Below the pieces are notes generated by a model. It was not told the DNA's origin and ran no database searches. It was given only the letters and a program-made list of their open reading frames with translations. The position numbers and the translations under genes are program-made. From Caulobacter sp. 17J80-11 (GTDB lineage: Bacteria; Pseudomonadota; Alphaproteobacteria; Caulobacterales; Caulobacteraceae): 64,000 bases of DNA. Where the stretch lies: the NCBI RefSeq assembly GCF_014349105.1, contig NZ_JACSJI010000004.1, positions 124,001-188,000 of the forward strand. Direction: 5' to 3'. Every line of letters begins with the position of its first letter. Within the stretch, counting starts at the first letter, position 1. Below are positions 9,051-17,474 of the stretch, one piece after another.

Positions 9051-9518
9051 ATGAAGATCCTGAAGTTCCTTTCCGCTGGCGCCATGTTCGCCGTCGGTCT
9101 GGCCGCGTCCGGCGCCGCGCAGGCTGAGCCCGACGTCGAACTGGAATGCGCCATGCACACTGGTTCGCAGAACGTCGAGGCGTACGGAACCATCACCCTG
9201 TCGCCGAACGGGTCGTGGCGGCTGTCCTTCAATCCGTCCCGGCGGACCGTCACCATGAAGAAGTGGTTCGCCTACAACGCGCCGGCGGTGACGGAGCAGC
9301 CGACCTCGGTGTCGATCACCGCCGATCAGATCAAGTTTTGCGTGCTCGCCTCCGGGTGCGGGGACAACGGCATGGTCGGCTTCGTTGAGATCGACCGCCG
9401 CACCCGGGAACTGCAGTGGAACTACATCGTCGGCCTGGAGCGCGAGAACGGCCCGATGTTCCGGACCGTGATGTACGGCAAATGCGACCTGTTCACGGAG
9501 AAGCCGCAGGCGTTCTGA
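9051..9518 (+). CDS. Small secreted protein of unknown function
   Basis: The 155-residue product has a signal peptide (MKILKFLSAGAMFAVGLAAS, cleavage near AQA) and a mature domain with four Cys (LECAM, KFCVLASGCGD, GKCDLF). The alternating hydrophobic pattern suggests a beta-rich fold. A GAGGTGAGATA Shine-Dalgarno-like stretch precedes the ATG. It closes the run of secreted-protein genes. Family not recognised. Confidence 0.78.
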   Translation: MKILKFLSAGAMFAVGLAASGAAQAEPDVELECAMHTGSQNVEAYGTITLSPNGSWRLSFNPSRRTVTMKKWFAYNAPAVTEQPTSVSITADQIKFCVLASGCGDNGMVGFVEIDRRTRELQWNYIVGLERENGPMFRTVMYGKCDLFTEKPQAF

Positions 9519-9612
9519 GCGCCGGCGGCCATCTCTGTCGAAAACCGCCGGTCCGCCGCTGGACGGGCGCAATCGGGCGCCCCACCTTGGGGAGGCATCG
9601 AGGAGTCTTCCG

Positions 9613-10308
9613 ATGAACCTCCCGCTTCCGCCGGCCCTGGCTGACGCCCTGGCGCGCGTCGCCCCGCACTATCCCACCCGCGGCGAGCGGCTGGCCGACG
9701 CCTGGGTGCACGGGGTGGGGATCGCCTTCGCCGCCATCGGCGGGCTGGTGCTGCTGGGCCTGTCGATCTTCGGGCGGCTGGGCGTGGCGGCGACGGTGGC
9801 GGTGTCGGTCTACGCCGGCTGTCTGCTGGCCATGCTGATCGGCTCGGCCCTGTACAACTTCGCCAAGGGCGAGCGGCAGCAGCTGTTCCGCCGCTTCGAT
9901 CACGCCGGCATCTTCCTGATGATCGCCGGCACCTACACGCCGTTCACGACCCTGGTGCTGCACGGCGGCTGGTCGATTGGCATGACCACGGCGGTATGGA
10001 CGCTGGCGGCGGCCGGCGCCTTGGGCAAGCTGTTCCTCCCTGGTCTGGGCAAGAAGCTGTGGGTGGCGCTCTATGTGGCGCTGGGCTGGCTGATCGTCAT
10101 CGCCATCCGGCCGCTGGCCGACGGCGTGTCGCTGGCCGCCCTGGTGCTGATCGCGGTCGGCGGCCTGGTCTATTCGACCGGCGTGCTGGTCTATCTGAAG
10201 AAGACCCTGCGTTTCCGCCGCGCGGTCTGGCACGGCTTCGTGGTCGCGGCGGCGGCCGTGCACTACGCCGCGGTGATGACCGCGGTGGTGTTCGCGCCCG
10301 CCTCCTGA
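9613..10308 (+). CDS. Hemolysin III / PAQR-type membrane protein
   Basis: The 231-residue product has about seven hydrophobic segments, the usual size for this family. Conserved family motifs are visible in order: ERLADAWVHGVGI, SALYNFAKG, RRFDHAGIFLMIAGTYTPF, an ALGWLIV segment and AVWHGFVVAAAAVHY. The conserved His and Asp residues are those thought to bind a metal in PAQR hydrolases. In bacteria the role is uncertain; haemolytic activity is reported for some members, and membrane-lipid hydrolysis is suspected. It stands alone after the secreted-protein run, preceded by GAGGAGTC. Confidence 0.9.
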   Translation: MNLPLPPALADALARVAPHYPTRGERLADAWVHGVGIAFAAIGGLVLLGLSIFGRLGVAATVAVSVYAGCLLAMLIGSALYNFAKGERQQLFRRFDHAGIFLMIAGTYTPFTTLVLHGGWSIGMTTAVWTLAAAGALGKLFLPGLGKKLWVALYVALGWLIVIAIRPLADGVSLAALVLIAVGGLVYSTGVLVYLKKTLRFRRAVWHGFVVAAAAVHYAAVMTAVVFAPAS

Positions 10309-10360
10309 GCCCGGGGCGCGGCTTCGGGCGTTGAGTCCTTCGAAAGCTGCGGAGCCCTCG

Positions 10361-10927
10361 TTGGACGTGGTCAGCCTGATCGCCGGCTTGCGCGACGACT
10401 ACCAGGCGCAGTTCGCCGGTTTCGTCGACGTGCAGGTCCGCGCCCATCCCGAGGGCGCGCCGGAGGTGAAGCTGCGCCTCAGCGAAGGCTCGGGCCTGCT
10501 GCACGACCTGTTCTGCGTCGACTTCCTTGTCACCAGCGACGGCGCGCCCGAAGCCATCGAGCTGCACCCCGAGCCGCGCCCGGCCTTCGAGCCGTTCGAC
10601 GGCGGGGTGGCGGGCGTGCGGGTGCGTTTCGAGGACCTGCGCTGGGACGACGCCACCTTCCGCTACGCCGGCGGCGCGCCCGATCCGGAAAGCCTGGCCC
10701 TGTGGTTCCTGACCTGGTTCGACCCGCACGAGCTGCGCGGCGAGGCCGCCAACGACGAGGACGCCGACCTTTCGGGGGTGATCCATTCGGTGTCGCTGAC
10801 CGACGGGGCCATGCACGTCGACTTCGGCACCGCGCCGCCCGAGGCGTTCTGGGAGCTGCTGCAGGTCCTGGCCGACGGCGGCGTCGCGGCCGTGACGGTC
10901 GGGGCGGGGAAGGACGGCGCGACCTAG
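10361..10927 (+). CDS. Hypothetical soluble acidic protein
   Basis: The likely start is TTG at 10361, seven bases after GGAG, giving 188 residues beginning LDVVSLIAGLRDDYQAQF; another TTG at 10331 would add ten residues. The sequence has no signal peptide or membrane segment. It has two aromatic clusters, LALWFLTWFDPHE and EAFWELLQVL. It looks cytoplasmic and acidic. No family was recognised. Confidence 0.7.
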   Translation: MDVVSLIAGLRDDYQAQFAGFVDVQVRAHPEGAPEVKLRLSEGSGLLHDLFCVDFLVTSDGAPEAIELHPEPRPAFEPFDGGVAGVRVRFEDLRWDDATFRYAGGAPDPESLALWFLTWFDPHELRGEAANDEDADLSGVIHSVSLTDGAMHVDFGTAPPEAFWELLQVLADGGVAAVTVGAGKDGAT

Positions 10928-10940
10928 GTATACCCCGGTT

Positions 10941-11046
10941 CGTCATCCGGCCGCAGCGGAGCGGAGAGCGGGGCCCAGGTCTCGCGGCCTTGAGGTCGAG
11001 CTTGCTGGGTCCCGGATAAGCGCTGCGCGCTTTCCGGGATGACGGT
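10941..11046. repeat. Dispersed repeat R2 (full unit)
   Basis: The unit runs from GTCATCCGGCCGCAGCGGAG to TTTCCGGGATGACGG with inner words GGGGCCCAGG and GCTGGGTCCCGG, an imperfect inverted pair. It separates two convergent genes and could fold as a long hairpin. Confidence 0.7.
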
Positions 11047-11068
11047 CATCTGAATGCGAAAGGGGTGG

Positions 11069-11377
11069 CTACCTCTGCGGCGCGCCTCGGCCGGTGTTGA
11101 AGCTCTCCATCGCCATGGCCGCCAGCTTGGGCGCTTCGCGCAGGTAGGCGTCGCCGCAGCGGGCCGCCCAGCGCTGCTGCACGTCCATCACGTCGGAGAC
11201 GTCCTTGCACGCGGCCAGCGCCTGCAGCGTCTGGCGGTCGTCCTCCAGCCGCCGGGCCATGAAGGCGACGTACTCGCTCTGCATGCGGCGCACGCCCTCC
11301 CAGTAGGGGGCGCCGATGTCTGCGAAACCGCCGGAAAAGGCGGTGGGGCGTCGGTCGCTGTCGTCCGGGCGGGCCAT
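11069..11377 (-). CDS. Phasin-family protein (short)
   Basis: The 102-residue product reads as helical, with the phasin-like pattern QSEYVAFMARRLEDDRQTLQ, LAACKDVSDVMDVQQRW and DAYLREAPKLAAMAMESF. Phasins coat polyhydroxyalkanoate granules, and some members bind other lipids or proteins. No polymer synthase or depolymerase gene is in the window, so the granule role is inferred from the family only. Confidence 0.75.
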   Translation of the reverse strand: MARPDDSDRRPTAFSGGFADIGAPYWEGVRRMQSEYVAFMARRLEDDRQTLQALAACKDVSDVMDVQQRWAARCGDAYLREAPKLAAMAMESFNTGRGAPQR

Positions 11378-11421
11378 GGCGGGTCTCCTCGTTCAGCTGT
11401 CGATGGGGGCGCGCGGCCCCG

Positions 11422-12204
11422 TTATTCCTGCACGTCCTCGTCGGGCGGCGCCTGCGCCTCGGCCGCGCCGGCCGGACGGAAGGCTTTCAGGCGCAGCTTG
11501 GTGCGGTGGTCGGCGGCGCCCGGTTCGCCGGTGGCGTCGACGCCGCGGTAGTAGTGCTTCTGCCAGCGGTCGGCCCCGGCCTCGGGCTGCTGAGCCGCCA
11601 CCTGGGCCTGGAAGGCGTTGCGGTCGCGGCTCCACAGCTCGAACTGCGACTTCAGCTCCGGGTCTTCGTCCATCGAGCGGAACACCGGCTCGAAGCTCTC
11701 CACCGCCTCGCGCTGGACCGGGAAGATGAAGCAGATCGGCTCGCCCTTCTCGAAGCGCACCGTCCGCCAGGCCTTGGTGAAACGCCAGTTCATCGTGAAG
11801 GTGAAGGGGGCCCAGTCGGTCTCAACGACCCCGGTCAGCGGCTGGATGGCGTGCTTGAAGCGGTTGGGCGAGCCGCCGACCCACAGGTTCCAGCCCGGCG
11901 GCGTGCGGAACAGCCCCTGGATGTGCCAGGTCAGCACCGCCTGGCCGAAGATCGACACGGGCGCATCGTGCGGGGCGGTGCCCGCAGCGGGGCGCACGCC
12001 CACGCCGTCGGTCCCCATGGTCCCGTTCCAGGTCGCCTCCACGTCGCACGGCGAGAGCACCTCCCAGCCGTGCGCGTTGGCCACGTTCAGCGGCAGGCAG
12101 CGGTAGGGAAACTGCTGGGGCGCGGCGTCCATCCAGTCGCGCTTGGCCGGGGCCGGGCGGATGTTCGGCTCCCAGCCGGGGTAGCGATAGCAGATCAGCT
12201 CCAT
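11422..12204 (-). CDS. DUF6065 family protein
   Basis: The 260-residue protein matches my recollection of the DUF6065 family: WEPNIRPAPAKRDWMD, YRCLPLNVANAHGWEVL, a WHIQGLFRTPPGWNLWVGG segment and CFIFPVQREAVES. There is no signal peptide. The function of this family is not known to me. The last 30 residues are Ala/Pro/Asp-rich and look disordered. It lies 44 bp upstream of the phasin gene on the same strand, so co-transcription is possible. Confidence 0.7.
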   Translation of the reverse strand: MELICYRYPGWEPNIRPAPAKRDWMDAAPQQFPYRCLPLNVANAHGWEVLSPCDVEATWNGTMGTDGVGVRPAAGTAPHDAPVSIFGQAVLTWHIQGLFRTPPGWNLWVGGSPNRFKHAIQPLTGVVETDWAPFTFTMNWRFTKAWRTVRFEKGEPICFIFPVQREAVESFEPVFRSMDEDPELKSQFELWSRDRNAFQAQVAAQQPEAGADRWQKHYYRGVDATGEPGAADHRTKLRLKAFRPAGAAEAQAPPDEDVQE

Positions 12205-12239
12205 GGGCGGCGTAACCGGCGGGGAGGCCTTCGTGATCC

Positions 12240-12381
12240 AAATCCTCCCCTGAGCGAAGCGGTGGGGGAGGGGGACCGCGAAGCGGTGGAGGGGGCTCCA
12301 GCGGAGCGCGTCACCTCAGCTGCGCCGTCGCGCCAAGACGAGCCCCCTCGCATGGTCCCCCTCCCCCAAGGGGGGAGGATT
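12240..12381. repeat. Dispersed repeat R5-like unit
   Basis: The ends are AATCCTCCCC at the left and GGGGAGGATT at the right, with inner words GGGGGAGGGGGACCGCGAAG and CATGGTCCCCCTCCCCC. It fills the gap between divergent genes at 12204 and 12460. Confidence 0.65.
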
Positions 12382-12459
12382 GGGCGCCTCAGGTCTTCAC
12401 CCGATAGCCGCCCCGAGCCCGGCGGTGTCTCCTCGCGCCCCCGCAGCCGGAGATCTCCC

Positions 12460-12981
12460 ATGTCCACGTCCGCCGCGAGCGAGCGCCGTTTCCTGTCCCA
12501 GGACGAGCTGGAAGTGGTGGGCAAGACCCACTATCCGGCCGTCGCCGACCTCGACGCCGATGCGCTGCGCGAAACCCGCAAGCGCCTGCGCGACCTGCGC
12601 GACAAGGCCCGCACCCAGTCGCGCGACCGCAAGCGCACGGTGGCCCGCGCCAAGGGCGGCCGGGGCTCCGCGGCCGAGGCGACGAAGGGCGAGCCGCACG
12701 CGCGGCGCAAGCAGATCTTCAGCCAGGCCCTGCAGCGCACCAATCGCCAGCTGCAGCGCCTCGAGCACGCCGAGGCGCGCGCCGTCACCGTCGCCGGCAA
12801 GCGCCGGGCGCTGGCCATGGTGCGCCGGGCCGAGCAGCCGGCCCGCCCGGCCAGCCGCACCGCCGGCCGCGGCATGCGCGCCAACCCCAGCCTGCGCCGC
12901 GCAGAGGGCGTGCCGCCGGACAAGGTCGGCTCGGTCTCCGCCGCCGGGCGCCGGGCCCAGGCCAAGCGCGACGCCGGCTAA
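12460..12981 (+). CDS. Hypothetical strongly basic protein
   Basis: The 173-residue product begins MSTSAASERRFLSQDELEVV and contains THYPAVADLDADALRETRKR, then long Arg/Lys/Ala-rich stretches. Predicted charge is very positive, consistent with nucleic-acid or ribosome binding, but no domain is recognised. It ends six bases before the patatin-like gene, so the two form a probable operon. Confidence 0.65.
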   Translation: MSTSAASERRFLSQDELEVVGKTHYPAVADLDADALRETRKRLRDLRDKARTQSRDRKRTVARAKGGRGSAAEATKGEPHARRKQIFSQALQRTNRQLQRLEHAEARAVTVAGKRRALAMVRRAEQPARPASRTAGRGMRANPSLRRAEGVPPDKVGSVSAAGRRAQAKRDAG

Positions 12982-12987
12982 CCCGGC

Positions 12988-14010
12988 GTGGTCGATCGGG
13001 CGCCGATCCGGCTGGACCTGGCGCTGCAGGGCGGCGGCTCGCACGGGGCCTTCACCTGGGGCGTGCTGGACCGGCTGCTGGAAGAGCCGTGGGTCGAGGT
13101 CGACGGCGTGTCGGGCACCTCGGCCGGCGCGATGAACGCCTGCGTGCTGGTCGACGGCCTGGCCGCCGGCGGCGCCGAGGGCGGGCGCGCCGCCCTGGCC
13201 CGGTTCTGGGGCGCGGTGGCCGAGGCGGCGAGGTTCAGCCCGTTCCGGCGCGCGCCGTGGGACTGGTTCTCCGGCGACTGGAGCCTGGACCGCTCGCCGG
13301 CCTACCTGGCCATGGACCTGACCGCCCGGCTGTTCTCGCCCTACGACCTCAATCCGGGCGGCGGCAATCCGCTGGAGGCGGTGCTGGCCGATTGCGTCGA
13401 CTTCAAGCGGCTGGCCGCGTCGCCCGTCCGGGTGTTCGTCACCGCCACCAACGTGCGCTCCGGGCGGGGGCGGGTGTTCCGCAACGCCGAGCTGACGCCG
13501 GACGTGCTGCTGGCCTCGGCCTGCCTGCCCACCCTGTTCCAGGCGGTGGAGATCGACGGCGAGCCCTACTGGGACGGCGGCTATTCCGGCAATCCGACCA
13601 TCACGCCGCTGGTGCGTGAGTGCTCCAGCCAGGACGTGGTGCTGGTCCAGATCAATCCGGTGGCGTGCGTCAAGCCGATGCGAAGCGCGCGCGAAATCCA
13701 CAATCGGATCAACGAGGTGGCCTTCAATGCTACGCTTCTGAAGGAGCTGCGGATGATCGCGCTGCTGAAGCGCGCGGTCGACCCCGGTCCCGGCGAGCCG
13801 GCCAGCTGGGCGGGCATGCGCGTGCACCGCATCGCCAGCCCGGCGCTGGCCAGGCTGGGGGCCTCGTCCAAGCTGAACGCCGAGGGGGCGTTCCTGGAGC
13901 TCTTGCGCGACGAGGGGAGGGCGGCCGCGGACGCGTTCCTGACCGCGCACGCGGCGGATCTGGGCGTGCGCTCCACGCTGGACATCGACGCGTTGCTGGA
14001 GGGGGTTTGA
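12988..14010 (+). CDS. Patatin-like phospholipase
   Basis: The 340-residue cytoplasmic protein carries all the landmarks of the patatin fold. It has an oxyanion loop GGGSHGAFTWG near residues 12-22, the nucleophile motif GTSAG with Ser45, and the catalytic Asp196 in DGGYSGNP. These enzymes hydrolyse ester bonds of phospholipids or neutral lipids using a Ser-Asp dyad. The start is GTG, six bases after the previous stop. The C-terminal part (RMIALLKRAV... LGASSKLN) matches the bacterial RssA/DUF3734-like type in general layout. The substrate is unknown. Confidence 0.92.
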   Translation: MVDRAPIRLDLALQGGGSHGAFTWGVLDRLLEEPWVEVDGVSGTSAGAMNACVLVDGLAAGGAEGGRAALARFWGAVAEAARFSPFRRAPWDWFSGDWSLDRSPAYLAMDLTARLFSPYDLNPGGGNPLEAVLADCVDFKRLAASPVRVFVTATNVRSGRGRVFRNAELTPDVLLASACLPTLFQAVEIDGEPYWDGGYSGNPTITPLVRECSSQDVVLVQINPVACVKPMRSAREIHNRINEVAFNATLLKELRMIALLKRAVDPGPGEPASWAGMRVHRIASPALARLGASSKLNAEGAFLELLRDEGRAAADAFLTAHAADLGVRSTLDIDALLEGV

Positions 14011-14038
14011 GGCCGGCCGCAGGCGATCATCAACGACC

Positions 14039-14190
14039 GTCATCCCGGCCGTAGGTCCGCGCAGCGGGCCGGAGAGCCGGGACCCAGCCGGCGCGGCGCT
14101 CGTTGCAGCGCGGATTTCGCAGCGTGCAGGTCGAGCTTGCTGGGTCCCGGCTCTGCGCTGCGCTTCGCTCCGCTACGGCCGGGATGACGG
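14039..14190. repeat. Dispersed repeat R2 (long unit)
   Basis: Left end GTCATCCCGGCCGTAGGTCC and right end TACGGCCGGGATGACGG are inverted. GCCGGGACCCAG pairs with CTGGGTCCCGGC inside. It lies downstream of the patatin gene and could act as a transcription terminator. Confidence 0.75.
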
Positions 14191-14302
14191 GAGTAGGGCT
14201 TAGCGGTCTTGCTTTCGCGCGCGAACAAAACGGGAACATTCCCTTGCCTCCCGCCCCCGCGCGGCCGTAGGAGTCTCCCGTCCGTCTGCGTGGGAGAGTC
14301 CG

Positions 14303-14518
14303 ATGTCCGAGGTCCGTCTGTTGGCGCGCTGCACGCGGCCGGCCTGCGAGGGGGCGGCGGCGCTGGATCCGGCCGCGGTCTACGGCGGACGGCGCTGGTG
14401 GCCGGCGGCCGGCACGGTGTCGGACCGCTTCCGCTGCCGCTGCGGCGGGCGCACCGCGCGGCTGCACTACGTCGCCCCGGAGGCGGCGAGCGGCGAGGGG
14501 GTGTTCCTGTTCGCGTAA
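14303..14518 (+). CDS. Small cysteine-containing protein (zinc-ribbon-like)
   Basis: The 71-residue product has Cys10, Cys15, Cys45 and Cys47 (ARCTRPAC and RCRC), a spacing that could bind one zinc, together with Trp32-Trp33. The ATG follows GTGGGAGAGTCCG, a good ribosome-binding stretch. It is flanked on both sides by dispersed repeats. No function can be named. Confidence 0.6.
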   Translation: MSEVRLLARCTRPACEGAAALDPAAVYGGRRWWPAAGTVSDRFRCRCGGRTARLHYVAPEAASGEGVFLFA

Positions 14519-14520
14519 CT

Positions 14521-14698
14521 CAAGATCTCCCCCGCCGGGGGGAGCCGCCGCCCGCAGGGCGGCGTGGGGGCCTCCAGCGGAGCGCGCGGGATCCGTCGCG
14601 CCGACGGTCGCGCCAGTTGATGCCGGACACTCCGCTGGAGGCCCCCAAGCGGCTTCGCCGCCTGCTCCCCCCGAGGGGGGAGATCTTGACCTTCCAGC
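14521..14698. repeat. Dispersed repeat, R5-like, CAAGATCTCC ends
   Basis: The ends CAAGATCTCCCCC and GGGGGAGATCTTG are exact inverted copies, and CCTCCAGCGGAG pairs with CTCCGCTGGAGG nearer the centre. It lies 2 bp after the stop at 14518. Confidence 0.75.
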
Positions 14699-14764
14699 TC
14701 CCGATTTCGCTTCGTTCAGCCCTGGCCGGGCGCCATAACGACCGCCGGTTTCTGGAGTGCGCCC

Positions 14765-15940
14765 ATGTCCGCCGCCGCCCGCCGCTTCTCCGTCATCCGG
14801 CGGTTCCTGGAGAGCGAGGCCTCCGGGGGCGTGGTGCTGATGGTCGCCGCGGGCCTGGCCCTGCTGGTGGCCAACTCGCCGGCCGGCGGGGAATACTTCC
14901 ACCTGCTGCACCTGCCGCTGTTCGGCTCGACCCTGCTGCACTGGGTCAACGACGGGCTGATGGCCCTGTTCTTCCTGCTGGTCGGGCTCGAGATCAAACG
15001 CGAGATGCTGGACGGCGAGCTGTCCACCTGGTCGCGCCGCGCTCTGCCGGGCATAGCCGCGGTCGGCGGCATGGCCGTGCCGGCCCTGATCTACGCGGCG
15101 CTGAACTGGACCAGCCCCGAGACCCTGCGCGGCTGGGCCATTCCGGCGGCCACCGACATCGCCTTCGCGCTGGGGGTGATGGCGCTGCTGGGCAAGCGGG
15201 TCCCGTCGTCGCTGAAGGTGTTCCTGGCGGCGTTGGCCATCATCGACGACCTCGGCGCGGTGCTGATCATCGCCCTGTTCTACACCGAGGACCTGTCGCT
15301 GGCCTGGCTGGGCGGGGCGGCGGGCCTGTGCGTGGCGCTGTTCGTCCTGAACCGGCTGCGGGTCATGCGGCTGACGCCCTACCTGATCCTGGGCGCGGCG
15401 CTCTGGGTCTGCGTGCTGAAGTCGGGGGTGCACGCCACCCTGGCCGGCGTGGCGCTGGCCCTGTTCATCCCGTTGAAGCCCGCGCCGGCCGCGCCCGACA
15501 ACGTCCACTCGCCCCTGCACCGGCTGGAATACGCGCTGGCCGCCTGGGTCGCCTTCCTGATCGTGCCGGTGTTCGGCTTCGCCAACGCCGGGGTGTCGCT
15601 GGCCGGTTTCAACCTGGCGACCATGCTCGAGCCGGTGCCGTTGGGCGTGGCGGCCGGTTTGTTCCTGGGCAAGCAGTTCGGCGTGTTCGCGGCTTCGTGG
15701 GCGGCGATCAAATTCAAGTTGGCCGAGCTGCCGGCGTGCGCGGCGTGGAACCAACTCTATGGCGTCAGCGTCCTGTGCGGAATCGGGTTCACCATGAGCC
15801 TGTTCATCGGCCTGCTGGCCTTCGACGACCCGCACCACCAGTCCGCGGTCAAGCTGGGCGTGCTGGTCGGCTCCGGCCTCAGCGGCGTGATCGGCTGGCT
15901 GATCCTGCGCCTGTCCAGCGGGCGGGCTCCGCAGGCATAA
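14765..15940 (+). CDS. nhaA: Na+/H+ antiporter NhaA
   Basis: The 391-residue inner-membrane protein exchanges sodium (or lithium) for protons and helps pH and salt balance. Family motifs are clear: [35 protein letters not shown], and the ion-binding pair Asp161-Asp162 in [10 protein letters not shown]. These match the paired aspartates of the E. coli protein. The lengths of the hydrophobic segments fit twelve helices. The C-terminal half keeps GVHATLAGV and GFTMSLFIG. No nhaR-type regulator lies beside it. Confidence 0.96.
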   Translation: MSAAARRFSVIRRFLESEASGGVVLMVAAGLALLVANSPAGGEYFHLLHLPLFGSTLLHWVNDGLMALFFLLVGLEIKREMLDGELSTWSRRALPGIAAVGGMAVPALIYAALNWTSPETLRGWAIPAATDIAFALGVMALLGKRVPSSLKVFLAALAIIDDLGAVLIIALFYTEDLSLAWLGGAAGLCVALFVLNRLRVMRLTPYLILGAALWVCVLKSGVHATLAGVALALFIPLKPAPAAPDNVHSPLHRLEYALAAWVAFLIVPVFGFANAGVSLAGFNLATMLEPVPLGVAAGLFLGKQFGVFAASWAAIKFKLAELPACAAWNQLYGVSVLCGIGFTMSLFIGLLAFDDPHHQSAVKLGVLVGSGLSGVIGWLILRLSSGRAPQA

Positions 15941-16073
15941 GCCCGGGCCGGGGCGAGATGTCGCGGGCGGCGCGCCGCCTTGGCTGTTGCTCGCCCTGGT
16001 TTCCGCCCTCAGTCTTCAAGTCAAGGCTGGAGGGCGACAAGTAGTTAATTCCCGCAATCATCGGGAGGATCAC

Positions 16074-16274
16074 ATGCGTTTCTATCAATTCTACGGACTG
16101 AATTCAGAGAACGACGTCGTCTCCGCAGACGACGTGCTGTGCCGCGACGACGAGGTGGCGCGCGGCCTCATCCAGGAGCGGCTGGAGCGTTTCCCCACGG
16201 TGGAGCTGTGGGACGCCGGGCGGCGCGTCTGCCGGCTGGAGGGCGGCTCGGGACCGTCCGGCTTCATCCTGTGA
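16074..16274 (+). CDS. Small hypothetical protein (66 residues)
   Basis: The ATG at 16074 follows GGGAGGAT closely, giving a product that begins MRFYQFYGLNSENDVVSADD and ends LEGGSGPSGFIL. It is acidic and soluble. Small proteins of this style are frequent in alphaproteobacteria, but I cannot name a family or role. It is 76 bp before another small gene on the same strand. Confidence 0.65.
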   Translation: MRFYQFYGLNSENDVVSADDVLCRDDEVARGLIQERLERFPTVELWDAGRRVCRLEGGSGPSGFIL

Positions 16275-16350
16275 CGCCTGGATTTTCCGCCTCCCCGTGC
16301 AGAACCGCGCGGGGAGGGACCCCCGGCCGGGCCTTGGACGTTCTTCTCGC

Positions 16351-16587
16351 ATGACCTGGCTGGAGACCCTTGGGCGCGACGGCGGCGCCTGGCGGGTGGC
16401 CGAGCGCAGCGACGCCGGCTTCACCATCGTTCCCGCCGAAGACGACGAGGCGGGCTTCCTCGCCTTCCAGGCGGTGGCCCAGGACGCGCTGGACCGCGCC
16501 GACGACAGCTACCGCGCCCTGCCGCACCGCGCCGGCGACCACGAAACCGTGGGCTGGGACGCGGTGACGATCGAGTTTCTTCACTAG
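16351..16587 (+). CDS. Small hypothetical acidic protein (78 residues)
   Basis: The ATG at 16351 opens MTWLETLGRDGGAWRVAERS and the protein ends GWDAVTIEFLH. It is acidic with no signal or membrane segment. The ribosome-binding site is weak. It is followed by a strong R1 hairpin at 16616. Not recognised. Confidence 0.55.
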   Translation: MTWLETLGRDGGAWRVAERSDAGFTIVPAEDDEAGFLAFQAVAQDALDRADDSYRALPHRAGDHETVGWDAVTIEFLH

Positions 16588-16615
16588 GTGGAGCGGGCGC
16601 TCCGCTCAAATCATC

Positions 16616-16644
16616 GTCACCCTCGGGACAAGCCCGAGGGTGAC
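16616..16644. terminator. R1 single hairpin, possible terminator
   Basis: GTCACCCTCGGG and CCCGAGGGTGAC are perfect inverted 12-mers separated by five bases. There is no T-run after it, but it lies 29 bp after a stop codon. It is the minimal form of repeat R1. Confidence 0.5.
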
Positions 16645-16657
16645 GTTTGTGTGTGGT

Positions 16658-16669
16658 CCCCCCCCCCCC
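16658..16669. repeat. Homopolymer tract of 12 C
   Basis: Twelve consecutive C followed by GGG lie in the leader of the gene at 16742. Such a run can vary in length by slippage or be an assembly artefact. Confidence 0.8.
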
Positions 16670-16741
16670 GGGAACAACCTCCACCGTTCGCAGCTTTACC
16701 GTTTCGACGGCTGAGGGGCCGCCGCCGCGGGGAGGCGGGGG

Positions 16742-17383
16742 ATGGACGACATCGGGGTTTCGGCGCTGGCGCCGCTGGCCTGGCCGGCGTGGGCGTTCGC
16801 CTGCGCCTTCCTCACGCGATCGGCGGCGGTGGCCGCCTGCCGCGGCGCGCTGGGGGTGGGGCGGGCCTGGCTGGTGGCCTACGCCCTGTGGCCGGTGCTG
16901 TTCCTGCTGGGCACGGGCCTGAGCGCGCTGGCCGGCGCGGGCCTGGCCGCCTTCGAGCTCACCGCCGCCTGGCTGGATCCGGTCTATGCGCCGTGGGGCG
17001 TGCCGCTCTTGTGCGGCGCGCCGGCGGTGATGCTGGCCGACGCTCTGCGCGGCCGGCGCGGACGCCTGGCCACCGCCATGCGCGCGGCTTCGGGCCGGGT
17101 GCGCCGCCTGGCCCGCGAGCGGGTGCCCGAGGCCTGGGTGTCCGGCTCCGACGGCGGCGAGGGCGTGACGCCCCGGCCGCCCGGCTGGTGGTTCCACGCC
17201 TCGACCGACGCCGAGCGCGACCGCCTGGCCGCCGATCCGCGCTTGGTCGCCGACGTGCGCGCGGCCCTGCTGGACGCCGGCTGCCCGCCCAACGAGGTCG
17301 CCCGCATGTGGTTCCGCTTCGAGAGCCAGGAGAGCGTGGATCGCGATTTCCAGGGCGACTGGTGGTGGGCGCTGGAGCGCTGA
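16742..17383 (+). CDS. Hypothetical membrane protein with soluble C-terminal domain
   Basis: The 213-residue product has three hydrophobic segments in its first half (about residues 8-28, 42-65 and 80-98). A soluble part follows, with PGWWFHASTDAERDRLAADP and EVARMWFRFESQESVDRDFQ. A GGGGAGGCGGGGG stretch precedes the ATG. The soluble half resembles short unannotated domains with a 'WFRFES' core, but I cannot name a family. Confidence 0.7.
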   Translation: MDDIGVSALAPLAWPAWAFACAFLTRSAAVAACRGALGVGRAWLVAYALWPVLFLLGTGLSALAGAGLAAFELTAAWLDPVYAPWGVPLLCGAPAVMLADALRGRRGRLATAMRAASGRVRRLARERVPEAWVSGSDGGEGVTPRPPGWWFHASTDAERDRLAADPRLVADVRAALLDAGCPPNEVARMWFRFESQESVDRDFQGDWWWALER

Positions 17384-17474
17384 AAGAAACCAAGATTTTA
17401 AGTCCCGATTAGCCCAGATGGGCGAAGCTTGGCCGTGAGTGTGTGTGCGCGCGGGGGCGCGCGGGGGGCTGATC

